DNA from: Lentzea jiangxiensis
Lineage (GTDB): Bacteria; Actinomycetota; Actinomycetes; Mycobacteriales; Pseudonocardiaceae
Direction of reading: 5' to 3'
DNA: 64,000 bases
Assembly (NCBI RefSeq): GCF_900104175.1
Contig: NZ_FNIX01000001.1
Location: 819,975-883,974 of the forward strand
The notes under the pieces: model-generated
Database searches by the model: none
What the model was told of the DNA's origin: nothing
What the model saw: only the letters and a program-made list of their open reading frames with translations
Part shown: positions 40,134 to 47,997 of the stretch, piece after piece
Layout: each line of letters begins with the position of its first letter
How positions within the stretch are numbered: the first letter of the stretch is position 1
Made by a program: the position numbers and the translations under genes

Positions 40134-41176
40134 GCCGTCACCAACCTCAGCGCCGCCCTCAGGTGCCGTTCGGGATCACCCTCGTGGTAGATCCGCTCGG
40201 AGTCCTCCACGTTGTCGAGGAACTCCTGGTACTGGACCGCGCTGAGCAGGTGCGCGGCCCGGCGGGCGGCGTCGAGCGCTTCCCGCGGCCTGCTGTCCGG
40301 GCGCAGCTGCAGCCACGCCCTGCTCCACACCTCCTCGACGTGGTCGCGCAGGTCCGGCCGGCAGAACTCGACCAACCGGCCCGCGTCCAGCGCGGGGTGC
40401 CCCCACACGACGTCGGAGAAGTCGATGACCACGCCCCCGCTGAACCAGTTGCCGGGGTGGAAGTCGCCGTGCACGAGCGTGTCGGGCAGCCCGAACGACG
40501 GCATCGGCACCGGGCACCGCCGCACCCGCGGCTCACCCGCCAGCGCGTGCTGCACCGCCACCCAGCGCGGCACGACCTCCTCGACGTGCTCGGGCCGGGT
40601 GTCCCAGCAGGCCTCGCCCGGTGCCGCGGCGAGCAGGACCCGGCGCGGAGCGGAGGCGATCACCTCGGGCACGAGGCCGGGGTCGTGCGCCGCGACCATC
40701 GCGATCACCTCGGCCTCGTCGGCGAAGAACGGCGGCACGGTCTTGAGCCACACCGGGCCGTTCGCCGTGGGCAGCCGGTGCACCGACGACAGGTTCCACG
40801 ACTTCACCTGCACCGCGGGCCCGGTGCGGTCGACCTGCGCGTCGGCCCAGGCGAGGAGCTCGGCCGGACCGCCCCTGCGCGCCCACGGCAGCCTGTGCGG
40901 GGCGTCGTCCGCCGGTTCGAGGGTGGGGTGCAGCCGCGAGCGGTCGGGTTCGCCGTGCGCCTCGACGTGGTAGGTGACGACGCCGCCCGAGCCGGAGGAA
41001 CCGCCCTCGGCGGACACGAGCCTGAGCACGTTCGTCGGCACGCCCAGCAGGCGTTCCAGCGCCGCGTTGACGGGTTCGGTGTCCGCCCACCGGGGGCTGT
41101 CCACCGCGATCGGCCCGGTGCGGCCCGCGAACCCGCTCGGGGTGCTGACCAGGGCGATGATCGACCGTTCCGTCAC
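40130..41176 (-). CDS. APH-type phosphotransferase, copy 1
   Basis: The protein has 348 residues and is clearly related to the downstream copy over its whole length. Shared segments are VALVSxPSGFAGRT near the start, VTYHVEAHGEPDRSRLHP, LNLSSVHRLPTANGPVWLK-type strands, LVHGDFHPGNW and VVIDFSDVVWGHPALDAG. The kinase residues are intact in both, so both may be active, perhaps on different substrates. The stop overlaps the start of copy 2 by 4 bp. A tandem duplication is the simplest explanation. Confidence 0.82.
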   Translation of the reverse strand: MTERSIIALVSTPSGFAGRTGPIAVDSPRWADTEPVNAALERLLGVPTNVLRLVSAEGGSSGSGGVVTYHVEAHGEPDRSRLHPTLEPADDAPHRLPWARRGGPAELLAWADAQVDRTGPAVQVKSWNLSSVHRLPTANGPVWLKTVPPFFADEAEVIAMVAAHDPGLVPEVIASAPRRVLLAAAPGEACWDTRPEHVEEVVPRWVAVQHALAGEPRVRRCPVPMPSFGLPDTLVHGDFHPGNWFSGGVVIDFSDVVWGHPALDAGRLVEFCRPDLRDHVEEVWSRAWLQLRPDSRPREALDAARRAAHLLSAVQYQEFLDNVEDSERIYHEGDPERHLRAALRLVTA

Positions 41177-41208
41177 GCGACCATCATCGCGACGGCCTCA
41201 ACCGGATT

Positions 41209-41706
41209 TCAGTCCTCGAAGTCGCCGCTCGCCCGGCGGACCTTGGCGAGCAGGTCGGTGAGCTGCTCGGTCTGCCGGTCGGTGAGGCCCTTGAGCCCGA
41301 GGTTCACCTCGACGACGGCCGCGGTCGCGCTCTCACGGCGCTGGAGACCGGCTTCGGTGATCTCCACCAGCGTGGTGCGGCGGTCGGTCGGGTGGGGCGT
41401 GCGGCGGACCAGCCCGTCGCTCTCCAGCCGGTCGACGATGTTCGTGACGCTCGTCGGGTGCAGCTGCAGGCGCTCGCCCATCACGCGCATCGGCAGCGCG
41501 CCCTTGCGGGAGAAGTACAGGAGCACCAACGCCTCGTAGCGCGCGAACGTGAGCCCGTGCGGCTTGAGGGCCGCGTCCACGGCGGACTGGATGATCTGCT
41601 GGACACGCATGACGCTCGTGACGGCGGCCATCGACGTGGAGGAACCCACCCGGTCGTCCCACAGCTCGGCCGCGCGGGCGATCGGATCGAACGGCAGCGG
41701 TGTCAT
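41209..41706 (-). CDS. MarR-family transcriptional regulator
   Basis: The protein has 165 residues. The winged helix-turn-helix of MarR proteins is clear: [69 protein letters not shown]. It should act as a dimer on an inverted repeat and respond to a small ligand. ATG 41706 is chosen, with a TAGCTT box 8 nt upstream; GTG 41712 is the alternative. The segment just upstream holds a TACC-N4-AGTA palindrome that may be its own operator. Confidence 0.9.
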   Translation of the reverse strand: MTPLPFDPIARAAELWDDRVGSSTSMAAVTSVMRVQQIIQSAVDAALKPHGLTFARYEALVLLYFSRKGALPMRVMGERLQLHPTSVTNIVDRLESDGLVRRTPHPTDRRTTLVEITEAGLQRRESATAAVVEVNLGLKGLTDRQTEQLTDLLAKVRRASGDFED

Positions 41707-41718
41707 GTGCACGGAAGC

Positions 41719-41730
41719 TACCAGTCAGTA
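41719..41730. promoter_or_regulatory. palindrome TACC-AGTC-AGTA before the marR-type gene
   Basis: It overlaps the -10 region of the marR-type gene, so it may be an autoregulatory site. It shares the core pattern of operator candidates A-D, but lacks the outer T and is not next to an acyl-CoA gene. Confidence 0.35.
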
Positions 41731-41879
41731 CCACCCGCGGATCACCTAGTGCTGCTGTTCGCGGGGCAGGTCCCGGCGGGGATGGCGGTGGTCGCACAGA
41801 CCTGGCCTTCCGCCGGGTGGTCGGGCAGCGTGGGCGGCAGGCCCAGCCACCGCTGGGAGACGAACACCAGGAGGTCCGC

Positions 41880-42185
41880 GTGCTGGTCGCGTTCAGTGTT
41901 GCCCCGTCCGGTTCGGACTCGTCGGGAGGCGTCGCGAAGGCCGTCGCCGAGGCGGTCCGGGTCGTGCGGGAGTCCGGGCTGCCCAACGAGACGAACGCGA
42001 TGTTCACCCTGGTCGAGGGGGAGTGGGACGAGGTGATGGCCGTCGTGAAGAAGGCCACCGAGGCCGTCCAGGCCGCTGCGCCGCGCGTGTCGCTCGTGCT
42101 CAAGGCCGACATCCGGCCCGGCTACACCGGTCAGCTCAAGGCCAAGGTCGACCGGGTCGAGGAGCACCTCGCCGACACCCCGTGA
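41880..42185 (+). CDS. thiamine-binding-type protein (MTH1187/DUF77 family)
   Basis: The protein has 101 residues. GTG 41880 follows AGGAGG by 5 nt. The ferredoxin-like fold shows [61 protein letters not shown], matching the YkoF/MTH1187 type. Some members bind thiamine or its precursors, and others are uncharacterised. It is a short monocistronic gene, divergent from the MarR regulator across 173 bp. I see no TPP riboswitch upstream. Confidence 0.8.
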   Translation: MLVAFSVAPSGSDSSGGVAKAVAEAVRVVRESGLPNETNAMFTLVEGEWDEVMAVVKKATEAVQAAAPRVSLVLKADIRPGYTGQLKAKVDRVEEHLADTP

Positions 42186-42271
42186 CGGCCCGTGGGCGCG
42201 GAGCCTGCCCGGATGGCCGAAAGCTCTACGCCGGCATGGTGAGAGAGCCCGTGCGGCGGCGGTCGCTGCGT

Positions 42272-42277
42272 TAGCGT
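42272..42277 (+). promoter_or_regulatory. -10 box TAGCGT (leaderless transcript)
   Basis: TAGCGT lies 7 nt before GTG 42285. Confidence 0.45.
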
Positions 42278-42284
42278 GTCGGGC

Positions 42285-43109
42285 GTGGACGCAAGGCAGC
42301 TGTGGTTGAGGTTCGAGCCCTACCACGACGTCACGTACTTCACGCCCGAGTCGCGCGCGGCGACCGACGCGCTGGGCTGCAAGGGCGGCTGGATGGGCTA
42401 CTTCGGCATGCGCGCCGCGCCGCTGGGCGCCGCGTCGCCGGAGCTGGTGACGGCGGTGTTCTACAACTTCGCGCCGCGCATGGTCTCCCGTGCGCTGCCG
42501 GACGCGTGGGCCGTCGCCTCGCCCGCCGAGTTCCTGCGCGTGCGGCTCGAGGGCGTGGACGGGGCGTTGCGGCGGTTGCTGGGCGAGGTCGGCACGGCGG
42601 AGATCGCCGAGGCGGCCGGACTGGCGCGCGCGGCGGCGGAGGCCGCTCCGCTGGGCGGACGCCCGCTGGCGGCGGCGAACCGCGCGCTGCCGTGGCCGTC
42701 CGAACCGCACCTGGCCCTGTGGCACGCCTGCACGATCCTGCGCGAGGCCCGGGGCGACGGCCACGTGGCCGCTCTGGTGGCGCACGGCATCGGGCCGTGC
42801 CACGCGCTCGCGCTCTACGCGCGCGAACATTCCCTCGATCCGGCATACATGAGAACCGCGCGTGGTTGGACTGTCGAAGAGTGGGAGGAAGTCTCGGACC
42901 TGCCCGGCGACCTCGCCGCGGTGGAACGCGCGACCGACGAGGCCGCGCTCGCACCGTGGAAAGCGCTGGGTGCCGGTCCGACAGAGCGGTTCGTCGAACT
43001 GATGACACCGCTTGCTCTGCGCATCGCTTCGGCCAACGAGGCGATGCGCGTCAACCCGATGGCCCTGGACCCGGTCCGGGAACTAGCCGTGCCAGGATGG
43101 AACACGTGA
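42285..43109 (+). CDS. SCO6745-family protein
   Basis: The protein has 274 residues. It opens MDARQLWLRFEPYHDVTYFTPE and continues with GCKGGWMGYFGMRAAPLGAASPELVTAVFYNFAPRMVSRALPDAW. Further on comes GPCHALALYAREHSLDPAYMRTARGWTVEEWEE. This matches the helical actinobacterial family named after SCO6745, a family with no proven function. It is cytoplasmic, with no membrane helices. GTG 42285 is chosen over GTG 42276 because a TAGCGT box lies 7 nt before it. The stop overlaps the next gene by 4 bp (GTGA). Confidence 0.8.
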   Translation: MDARQLWLRFEPYHDVTYFTPESRAATDALGCKGGWMGYFGMRAAPLGAASPELVTAVFYNFAPRMVSRALPDAWAVASPAEFLRVRLEGVDGALRRLLGEVGTAEIAEAAGLARAAAEAAPLGGRPLAAANRALPWPSEPHLALWHACTILREARGDGHVAALVAHGIGPCHALALYAREHSLDPAYMRTARGWTVEEWEEVSDLPGDLAAVERATDEAALAPWKALGAGPTERFVELMTPLALRIASANEAMRVNPMALDPVRELAVPGWNT

Positions 43110-44086
43110 CAAGGCCTGATCCTCGCAAGACCGCCGCACTGTCCGCCGCGCTCTCGGGCGCCGTCGACCTGGGCGCCCTGAAGGCCCGCGCCGACGCGGC
43201 CCGCACCGCCTCGGCCGCGCCCGCCGCCTCCGCCGCCTCCGGTGGCTCGCCCACGCCCGACAACGGCTCCGCGCCGTGGATCGTCGACGTCACCGAGGCC
43301 TCCTTCCAGGCTGTGGTCGAGCAGTCCCTGCAGGTGCCCGTCGTGGTCCTGCTCGGCGCCTCCTACAGCCCGGAGTCGCAAGCGCTCGCCGCCACCCTGA
43401 CCCGCTTCGCCCAGTCGTCGGGCGGCGCCTGGATCCTCGCGCGGGTCGACCTCGAGACCGCGCCCCGGATCGGGCAGGCGTTCGGCGTGCAGTCGGTGCC
43501 GACGACCGTGGCCGTCGCCGCCGGTCAGCCGATCGACGCGTTCGCCGGGCCGATCGCCGACGCCGAGCTCTCGCAGTGGATCTCGCGGTTGCTGGACGCC
43601 CTGCGCGACCGGCTGCCCGGTATCCGCGCCGGCGAGGCCCGCGCCGGTGCCCCCGTCGAGCAGGAGGAGGTCCCCGAGGACCCGCGGATCGTCGCGGCCG
43701 AGGAGGCCTTCGAGCGCGGTGACTACGTTGCCGCGCAGGGCTTCTACTCGGAGATCCTCGCGTCGGAGCCCGCCAACGAGCTCGCGCGGGAAGGCCTCGC
43801 CCAGGCCAGGTTCGCCGAGCGCGCCGAGGCCGTGGACCCGGCCGTGATCGCCAAGGCGGACGGCGCCCCCGAGGACGTCGACGCCCAGTTGGCCGCCGCG
43901 GACGCCCAGGTGGCCGTGCAGCAGGTCGAGGAGGCGTTCCGGCGCCTGGTCGACACCGTCCGCCGCGTCCACGGCGACGACCGGGACCGGGTCCGCCAGC
44001 ACCTGGTGGGACTGTTCGAGCTGTTCCCGGCGGACGACCCGCGGGTCGCCGCGGCCCGGCGGAACCTGGCTTCCGCCCTGTACTGA
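43106..44086 (+). CDS. YbbN/CnoX-like thioredoxin-fold protein without CxxC
   Basis: The protein has 326 residues. An N-terminal Ala/Ser-rich stretch is followed by a thioredoxin-fold domain (about 60-165), VVVLLGASYSPESQALAATLTRF, then a TPR-like helical domain with EEAFERGDYVAAQGFYSEIL. Thioredoxins carry CGPC where this one has YSPES, so it cannot form the usual disulphide. Holdase chaperones of the YbbN type often lack it too. The start is GTG 43106 overlapping the previous stop; ATG 43097 is possible. A strong bidirectional terminator follows. Confidence 0.85.
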   Translation: MTRPDPRKTAALSAALSGAVDLGALKARADAARTASAAPAASAASGGSPTPDNGSAPWIVDVTEASFQAVVEQSLQVPVVVLLGASYSPESQALAATLTRFAQSSGGAWILARVDLETAPRIGQAFGVQSVPTTVAVAAGQPIDAFAGPIADAELSQWISRLLDALRDRLPGIRAGEARAGAPVEQEEVPEDPRIVAAEEAFERGDYVAAQGFYSEILASEPANELAREGLAQARFAERAEAVDPAVIAKADGAPEDVDAQLAAADAQVAVQQVEEAFRRLVDTVRRVHGDDRDRVRQHLVGLFELFPADDPRVAAARRNLASALY

Positions 44087-44092
44087 CAAGTG

Positions 44093-44126
44093 CGGCCGGG
44101 GCTCTTCGACGCAAGAGCCCCGGCCG
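44093..44126. terminator. bidirectional terminator, 14-bp perfect stem
   Basis: CGGCCGGGGCTCTT pairs with AAGAGCCCCGGCCG around CGACGC, exactly between the convergent YbbN-like and lipoprotein genes. Confidence 0.85.
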
Positions 44127-44142
44127 ACCCCCAGAGCGCGGA

Positions 44143-44754
44143 TCAGCCGGCGGGAACCGCCGCGGCGCTGTCCACGAAGATCCGGTCCACGGTCAGGCCG
44201 TCCGGTGACGGGGCCTGGTTCTTGACCGGCACGCGGCCTTCGGCACGCAGGTCCTCGGCCAGGCCGGGCTCACGCGGAGTCGTCACCGAGCCGCCGTCGA
44301 CGCCCACGGCGCACATGCCGACGGACGTGCAGCTGTAGACGGGGCCATCCGGGCCGTCGTACCAGTGCTGCAGGTAGAAGACGTACCGGCCCTTCGGCAG
44401 GGCCGAGGCGACGTCCGCGAGAGCCGTCTCGGGCTGCCGGGAGAACTCCACGACGGCCTGCGGAACACCGGCGCGGTTCGCCTTCTCCACCTGGATCGCC
44501 ACGTTCGACGTGCGGTGGGCGGGCTTCCCGGGGTCGGTGTAGTCCCTGCCCTCGGTGACACCGCCGATGGTGCCGAGGACGACGAGCTGCGACTGCGACG
44601 CCAGCTCCTCGACGGTCTCCGGCTCCTCCGGCATCGAGCCGTGGACGGTGTGCGCGTCCCAGAAGTCCGGCGCGGCGGCGGGTGCGGGCGCGGGTGTGGA
44701 CGAGCAGGCGGTGAGCACCAGTGCCGCGGCACCCACCAGGAACGAGATGCGCAT
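44143..44754 (-). CDS. lipoprotein, uncharacterised
   Basis: The protein has 203 residues. MRISFLVGAAALVLTACSS is a signal peptide with lipobox LTAC (Cys17). A short Pro/Ala linker leads to a domain with HTVHGSMPEEPETVEELASQSQLVVLGTIGGVTEGRDY, then a beta-rich part with GRYVFYLQHWYDGPDGPVYSCTSVGMCAVG. I do not recognise the domain. ATG 44754 is chosen because GGGGAAC precedes it; ATG 44766 overlaps the upstream stop. The gene follows the metzincin-like protease gene directly and may be its partner in one operon. Confidence 0.75.
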   Translation of the reverse strand: MRISFLVGAAALVLTACSSTPAPAPAAAPDFWDAHTVHGSMPEEPETVEELASQSQLVVLGTIGGVTEGRDYTDPGKPAHRTSNVAIQVEKANRAGVPQAVVEFSRQPETALADVASALPKGRYVFYLQHWYDGPDGPVYSCTSVGMCAVGVDGGSVTTPREPGLAEDLRAEGRVPVKNQAPSPDGLTVDRIFVDSAAAVPAG

Positions 44755-44765
44755 CGGGTTCCCCA

Positions 44766-45308
44766 TCAGTAGGCGCCGTTGATGTGGTTCTTGTCGTGCG
44801 TGGCGTAGTAGTTGTGGTCCGGGTTCCCGCGCATGCACGAACGGTTCGGCGTGCTGTACGAGCTGTTCTTGCCCGACGCGTGGCCGAGGCCCACGGTGTG
44901 GCCGATCTCGTGGCAGCCCAGGGACTTGTAGTTGCCGTGCGGTTTCCTGTTGTTGATCACGATCTCATGCTGGTCGCACTTGGACGCGTTGACGCGCTTG
45001 ACGCAGCTGGCCCACGCGTAGGCGTTTCGCAGGTCCGCCGGCGGGTTCCAGGTCGAGTACACCCACACGTCGACCTTCGTGTTGTACGTCGTGTTCACGC
45101 TCGTCGTCATGTCCGTCGGCGCGAGCGAGTTCTTCCGCGCCCAGTCGACGCCGGACTTCTGCGCCGAGGTGAGATCGTCGTCGAAGAAGAAGCTGTGCGC
45201 CTTGTTGTCCGCGTGCGGGCTGAAGCTGTTGGCGGCCGCCGTGAGCGGTGCCGCGACCATCAGACCGAGGGCGGAAACCAGCACGACGAGCGTTCGCTGT
45301 TTCCCCAT
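44766..45308 (-). CDS. secreted metzincin-like zinc metalloprotease
   Basis: The protein has 180 residues. A signal peptide (cleavage near LTAAANS) precedes a small catalytic domain whose zinc site HEIGHTVGLGH (133-143) fits the metzincin pattern HExxHxxGxxH. A Met lies downstream in NRSCMRGNP, where a Met-turn is expected. Cysteines in SCVK, KCDQ, GCHE and SCMR suggest disulphides. The size is close to snapalysin-type secreted proteases of actinomycetes, but I cannot fix the family. The start is ATG 45308, divergent from the ESX-like operon. Confidence 0.82.
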   Translation of the reverse strand: MGKQRTLVVLVSALGLMVAAPLTAAANSFSPHADNKAHSFFFDDDLTSAQKSGVDWARKNSLAPTDMTTSVNTTYNTKVDVWVYSTWNPPADLRNAYAWASCVKRVNASKCDQHEIVINNRKPHGNYKSLGCHEIGHTVGLGHASGKNSSYSTPNRSCMRGNPDHNYYATHDKNHINGAY

Positions 45309-45370
45309 CAGCCCAGCTTGACGGGCCGCGCTGACAGATCGCTGACACCCACTCCCCGCGATCTTCACCC

Positions 45371-45399
45371 GAACGGCTGACATAGCCTGTCGGCCGTTC
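45371..45399. promoter_or_regulatory. long inverted repeat over the ESX-like operon promoter
   Basis: GAACGGCTGACA and TGTCGGCCGTTC are inverted copies with one mismatch in 12, around TAGCC. A possible -10 box TAGCCT lies inside it, 30-58 nt before the operon start. Confidence 0.5.
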
Positions 45400-45428
45400 A
45401 CACCGGTCGGGACACGCCAGGGGGCGAG

Positions 45429-45749
45429 ATGGGCACGGGCTTCCACGCCGAACCAGAGGGCTTGAAGCACACGGCGAAGCACGACATGGGCAAGCTCGTC
45501 GAGCACACGGAGAGCGCCAGGCTCAAGCTCGCCGACACCGAGTTGCTCGACGGCAAGGCCTTTGCGGGGCACGAGGAGGTCTACGAGGCGCACCGCGAGT
45601 GGCTCAACGCGCGTTCGATGCTTCTCGGCGTGTTCGCGCGGAACAAGGAGAACCTGGAACTGGCCCAGGAGGCGCTGACCGAGGTCGCCGAGCGCTACAT
45701 CGCCGTCGACGCGGACAACGAGCGGACGTTCGGGGGGATCCTGTCGTGA
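45429..45749 (+). CDS. ESX/EspC-like small helical protein
   Basis: The protein has 106 residues, almost entirely helical, with no signal peptide. FHAEPEGLKHTAKHDMGKLVEHTESARLKL and a second helix pair HREWLNARSMLLGVFARNKENLELAQEALTEVAERYIAVD resemble the helical hairpin of type VII secretion targets (EspC/WXG100 type). The W is in REWLN rather than a clear WXG. It is the first gene of a three-gene operon, and its stop overlaps the next start by 4 bp (GTGA). Confidence 0.72.
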   Translation: MGTGFHAEPEGLKHTAKHDMGKLVEHTESARLKLADTELLDGKAFAGHEEVYEAHREWLNARSMLLGVFARNKENLELAQEALTEVAERYIAVDADNERTFGGILS

Positions 45750-46684
45750 GCTGGGCCGAAGACATGCAGAAGCACGCCGACTACTTCTGCAAGAAGTTCG
45801 ACGAGCAGGAGGACTGGTTCTTCCCCGACCACCTGGAGGAGAACGCGAGCTACCCGACCGCCAAGGAGGACGTCCAGCGCCTCTTCGCCGAGTTCGGCCG
45901 GTTCATCGACGTCGAGGTGGCGCTCGAGGGCGTGCGCGAGGAGATCTCGTTGCTGTCCAAGGCAGCCGACGACATCGACCAGGACTTCTGCGAGGGCGTG
46001 CTCAACGACATCGACCTCTACCTGGAGAACTGGGAGGGCGACGCCGCCGACGGCTTCCGCTCGTACCTGCGCGGCCAGCCGAGCATCGAGGGCGCGCTCG
46101 CGCGCAAGCGGGACGTCGTGCGCGCCGCGAAGTACGCGATGCAGGCCTACGAGAAGTCGATCACCAGCTTCCGCGACGACGTGCTGAACTTCGTCGAGAA
46201 GGCGCAGAAGGGCGTCGAGGCGGGGGAGGTCAGGGACGCCAAGGTCATGATCTCGCTCGCGTCCGCCGCGGTGTCGATCGGTGTCGCGGCGGCGACCGCC
46301 GGCACCGGCGTGGCGTTCATCGCCACGCTCGCGGTCGGCGACGCGTTGCAGACCGGTGCGGCCGGGGTCAACGCCACCTACCTCGAGGCGAACAGCACGG
46401 AGCAGGTCATCGGCGAGATGGGCTGGAAGGGCCAGGACATCCTGGAGACCGGCCGCCGGCAGATGGAGAAGGTCCGGGCCGGCTTCCGCGCCGTCGCCGA
46501 GAGCATGGCGGGTGCCGGGATGCTCGAGCTGAGCCCGCCGCGGCCCCGCCTCGTCACCGACGACCGGTTCGACCCCGGCGACTTCCACCAGGAGGACCGC
46601 AAGCCGCCGAGCAGGATCAGCCGCGAGGACCTGGTGGAGGAGCCGAAGGAACCGGACAGCGCTCCCGCCCGGCCGACGTCGTGA
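45746..46684 (+). CDS. WXG100-like protein, possible type VII secretion substrate
   Basis: The protein has 312 residues. It has long amphipathic helices: LALEGVREEISLLSKAADDIDQDFCEGVLNDIDLYLENWEGDAADGFRSYLRGQ contains a WEGDAA that looks like a WXG turn. A later hydrophobic segment (about 172-205, ISLASAAVSIGVAAATAGTGVAFI) may insert into membranes. The C-terminal 60 residues are charged and probably disordered. The layout resembles large WXG100-type proteins exported by ESX systems. No ESX ATPase or membrane gene is close by. Start GTG 45746 in an overlap; the next gene also overlaps its stop. Confidence 0.72.
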   Translation: MSWAEDMQKHADYFCKKFDEQEDWFFPDHLEENASYPTAKEDVQRLFAEFGRFIDVEVALEGVREEISLLSKAADDIDQDFCEGVLNDIDLYLENWEGDAADGFRSYLRGQPSIEGALARKRDVVRAAKYAMQAYEKSITSFRDDVLNFVEKAQKGVEAGEVRDAKVMISLASAAVSIGVAAATAGTGVAFIATLAVGDALQTGAAGVNATYLEANSTEQVIGEMGWKGQDILETGRRQMEKVRAGFRAVAESMAGAGMLELSPPRPRLVTDDRFDPGDFHQEDRKPPSRISREDLVEEPKEPDSAPARPTS

Positions 46685-47160
46685 CGGAGGACCCGCAGGC
46701 GCGCGCCGCCCGGCTGCGCGCCCAGTCCGAAGAAGGCGCCACGAACGCCGACCGCCGTCTGCGGGCGAAGGAGTGGGCGGAGAAGCAGGTCGCCGCGGTC
46801 CGCGGCACGGCGAGCAGCGAGCACGGCGACGTGACCGCCACCGTCGACCACTCCGGCCTGCTCCTGCGGCTGGAGCTGTCGCCGCTCACCAAGCAGGCCA
46901 AGCAGGACGACCTGGCGCACGCGATCACCGCCGTCGTGCGCCAGGCGACGGCCGACGCGCGGAACCAGGTCCGCGAGGTGTACGTGCGGCTGCGGAACGA
47001 GGGCGTCATCCGTTCCCTGCCGCCGTTCCTGCTGCCCGCACCCGAGGTCCCGGCGGTGGCGCTGGCGCTTCCCGTGCGCGGCAACGCACCCGTGAAGCGG
47101 ACCGGTGACCACACCGAGGAGGGGCCGCCGGAGAGCTGGCTCAAGGACGAACCCTGGTGA
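46681..47160 (+). CDS. YbaB/EbfC-like protein
   Basis: The protein has 159 residues. A central section DVTATVDHSGLLLRLELSPLTKQAKQDDLAHAITAVVRQATADARNQVREVY has the strand-strand-helix pattern of YbaB/EbfC nucleoid-binding proteins. YbaB-like genes next to WXG100/ESX-type genes are common in actinobacteria, where their role is not settled (DNA binding or chaperoning of the secreted proteins). The start is GTG 46681, overlapping the preceding stop by 4 bp. The stop is only 8 bp from the convergent ArsR-GNAT gene, with no terminator between. Confidence 0.8.
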   Translation: MTEDPQARAARLRAQSEEGATNADRRLRAKEWAEKQVAAVRGTASSEHGDVTATVDHSGLLLRLELSPLTKQAKQDDLAHAITAVVRQATADARNQVREVYVRLRNEGVIRSLPPFLLPAPEVPAVALALPVRGNAPVKRTGDHTEEGPPESWLKDEPW

Positions 47161-47168
47161 CACCTCGG

Positions 47169-47966
47169 TCAGTCGGCGCGGCGTCGTTCCAACAGGACGG
47201 TGTCGCGCCATTCGCCGTGGTGCCGCGCGATCTTCTCGCGCAACCCCACCGTGCGGAAGCCGGCCTTGTGGTGCAGCGCGACGCTGGCCCGGTTCTCCGG
47301 GAAGACCACGGCCTGCAACGTCCAGAAGCCGTCGGCGTCCGCCGCCGCGACCTGGTGGTGCAACAGGGTTTTCCCCACTCCCCGGCCCTGCGCGGCGTCG
47401 GCGACGTAGATCGACGTCTCGGCCACGCCGGAGTAGCACTCCCGCGCCGAGACGGCCGTCGCGGCGGCCCAGCCGGCGATCTCGCCGTCCAGCACCGCGA
47501 TCCAGCGGTGGTCCGGTAGCCACTTGGACTCGAGCGTCCGGCGCGAGGGCACCTCGGTCTCGAAGGTCGCGTTGCCCGAGGCGATGCCCTCGCCGTAGAT
47601 GCGGCGGACCTCCGGCCAGTCCGCGGCGGTCATCGCGTGGACGGTGACGCCGTCGACCGGGCGGACGGTGCCCGACGACAGCGCGCCCATCACCGCGTCC
47701 GCCGCGTGGGGGAGACCGGTGCAGCAGGCCGGGTTGACCGTGACGAGGGTGGTCGTGCCCTCGCGCTGGACGTGGAGGAAGCCGACCTCCGCCAGCTTGC
47801 GGACGTGGTGCGAGCAGGTGGACTGGCTCACACCGAGCAGCGTCGTCAGCTCGCCGACCGTCACCGGTGCCGAGGCGGATGCCACGTGGTGCAGCAGGCG
47901 GACCCTGGTCGGGTCGGACAGGGTCGAGAACCACGAGGCGTAGGTCGCGGCTTCATCGGTCAGCAC
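47169..47966 (-). CDS. ArsR-type regulator fused to a GNAT acetyltransferase
   Basis: The protein has 265 residues with two domains. Residues 1-85 are a winged-helix ArsR/SmtB regulator (LSDPTRVRLLHHVAS, GVSQSTCSHHVRKLAEVGF) with Cys51, Cys81 and Cys82, a set that can bind arsenite or antimonite in this family. Residues about 105-265 are a GNAT domain of the phosphinothricin-acetyltransferase type (RIYGEGIASGNATFETEVPSRRTLESKW, AAQGRGVGKTLLHHQV). ArsN-type acetyltransferases of this group inactivate arsinothricin, and ArsR-ArsN fusions are known. GTG start at 47966. No other ars gene is nearby. Confidence 0.88.
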   Translation of the reverse strand: MLTDEAATYASWFSTLSDPTRVRLLHHVASASAPVTVGELTTLLGVSQSTCSHHVRKLAEVGFLHVQREGTTTLVTVNPACCTGLPHAADAVMGALSSGTVRPVDGVTVHAMTAADWPEVRRIYGEGIASGNATFETEVPSRRTLESKWLPDHRWIAVLDGEIAGWAAATAVSARECYSGVAETSIYVADAAQGRGVGKTLLHHQVAAADADGFWTLQAVVFPENRASVALHHKAGFRTVGLREKIARHHGEWRDTVLLERRRAD

Positions 47967-47997
47967 CCGCCGAGTATCGACGTGGATCGATGAAGGG

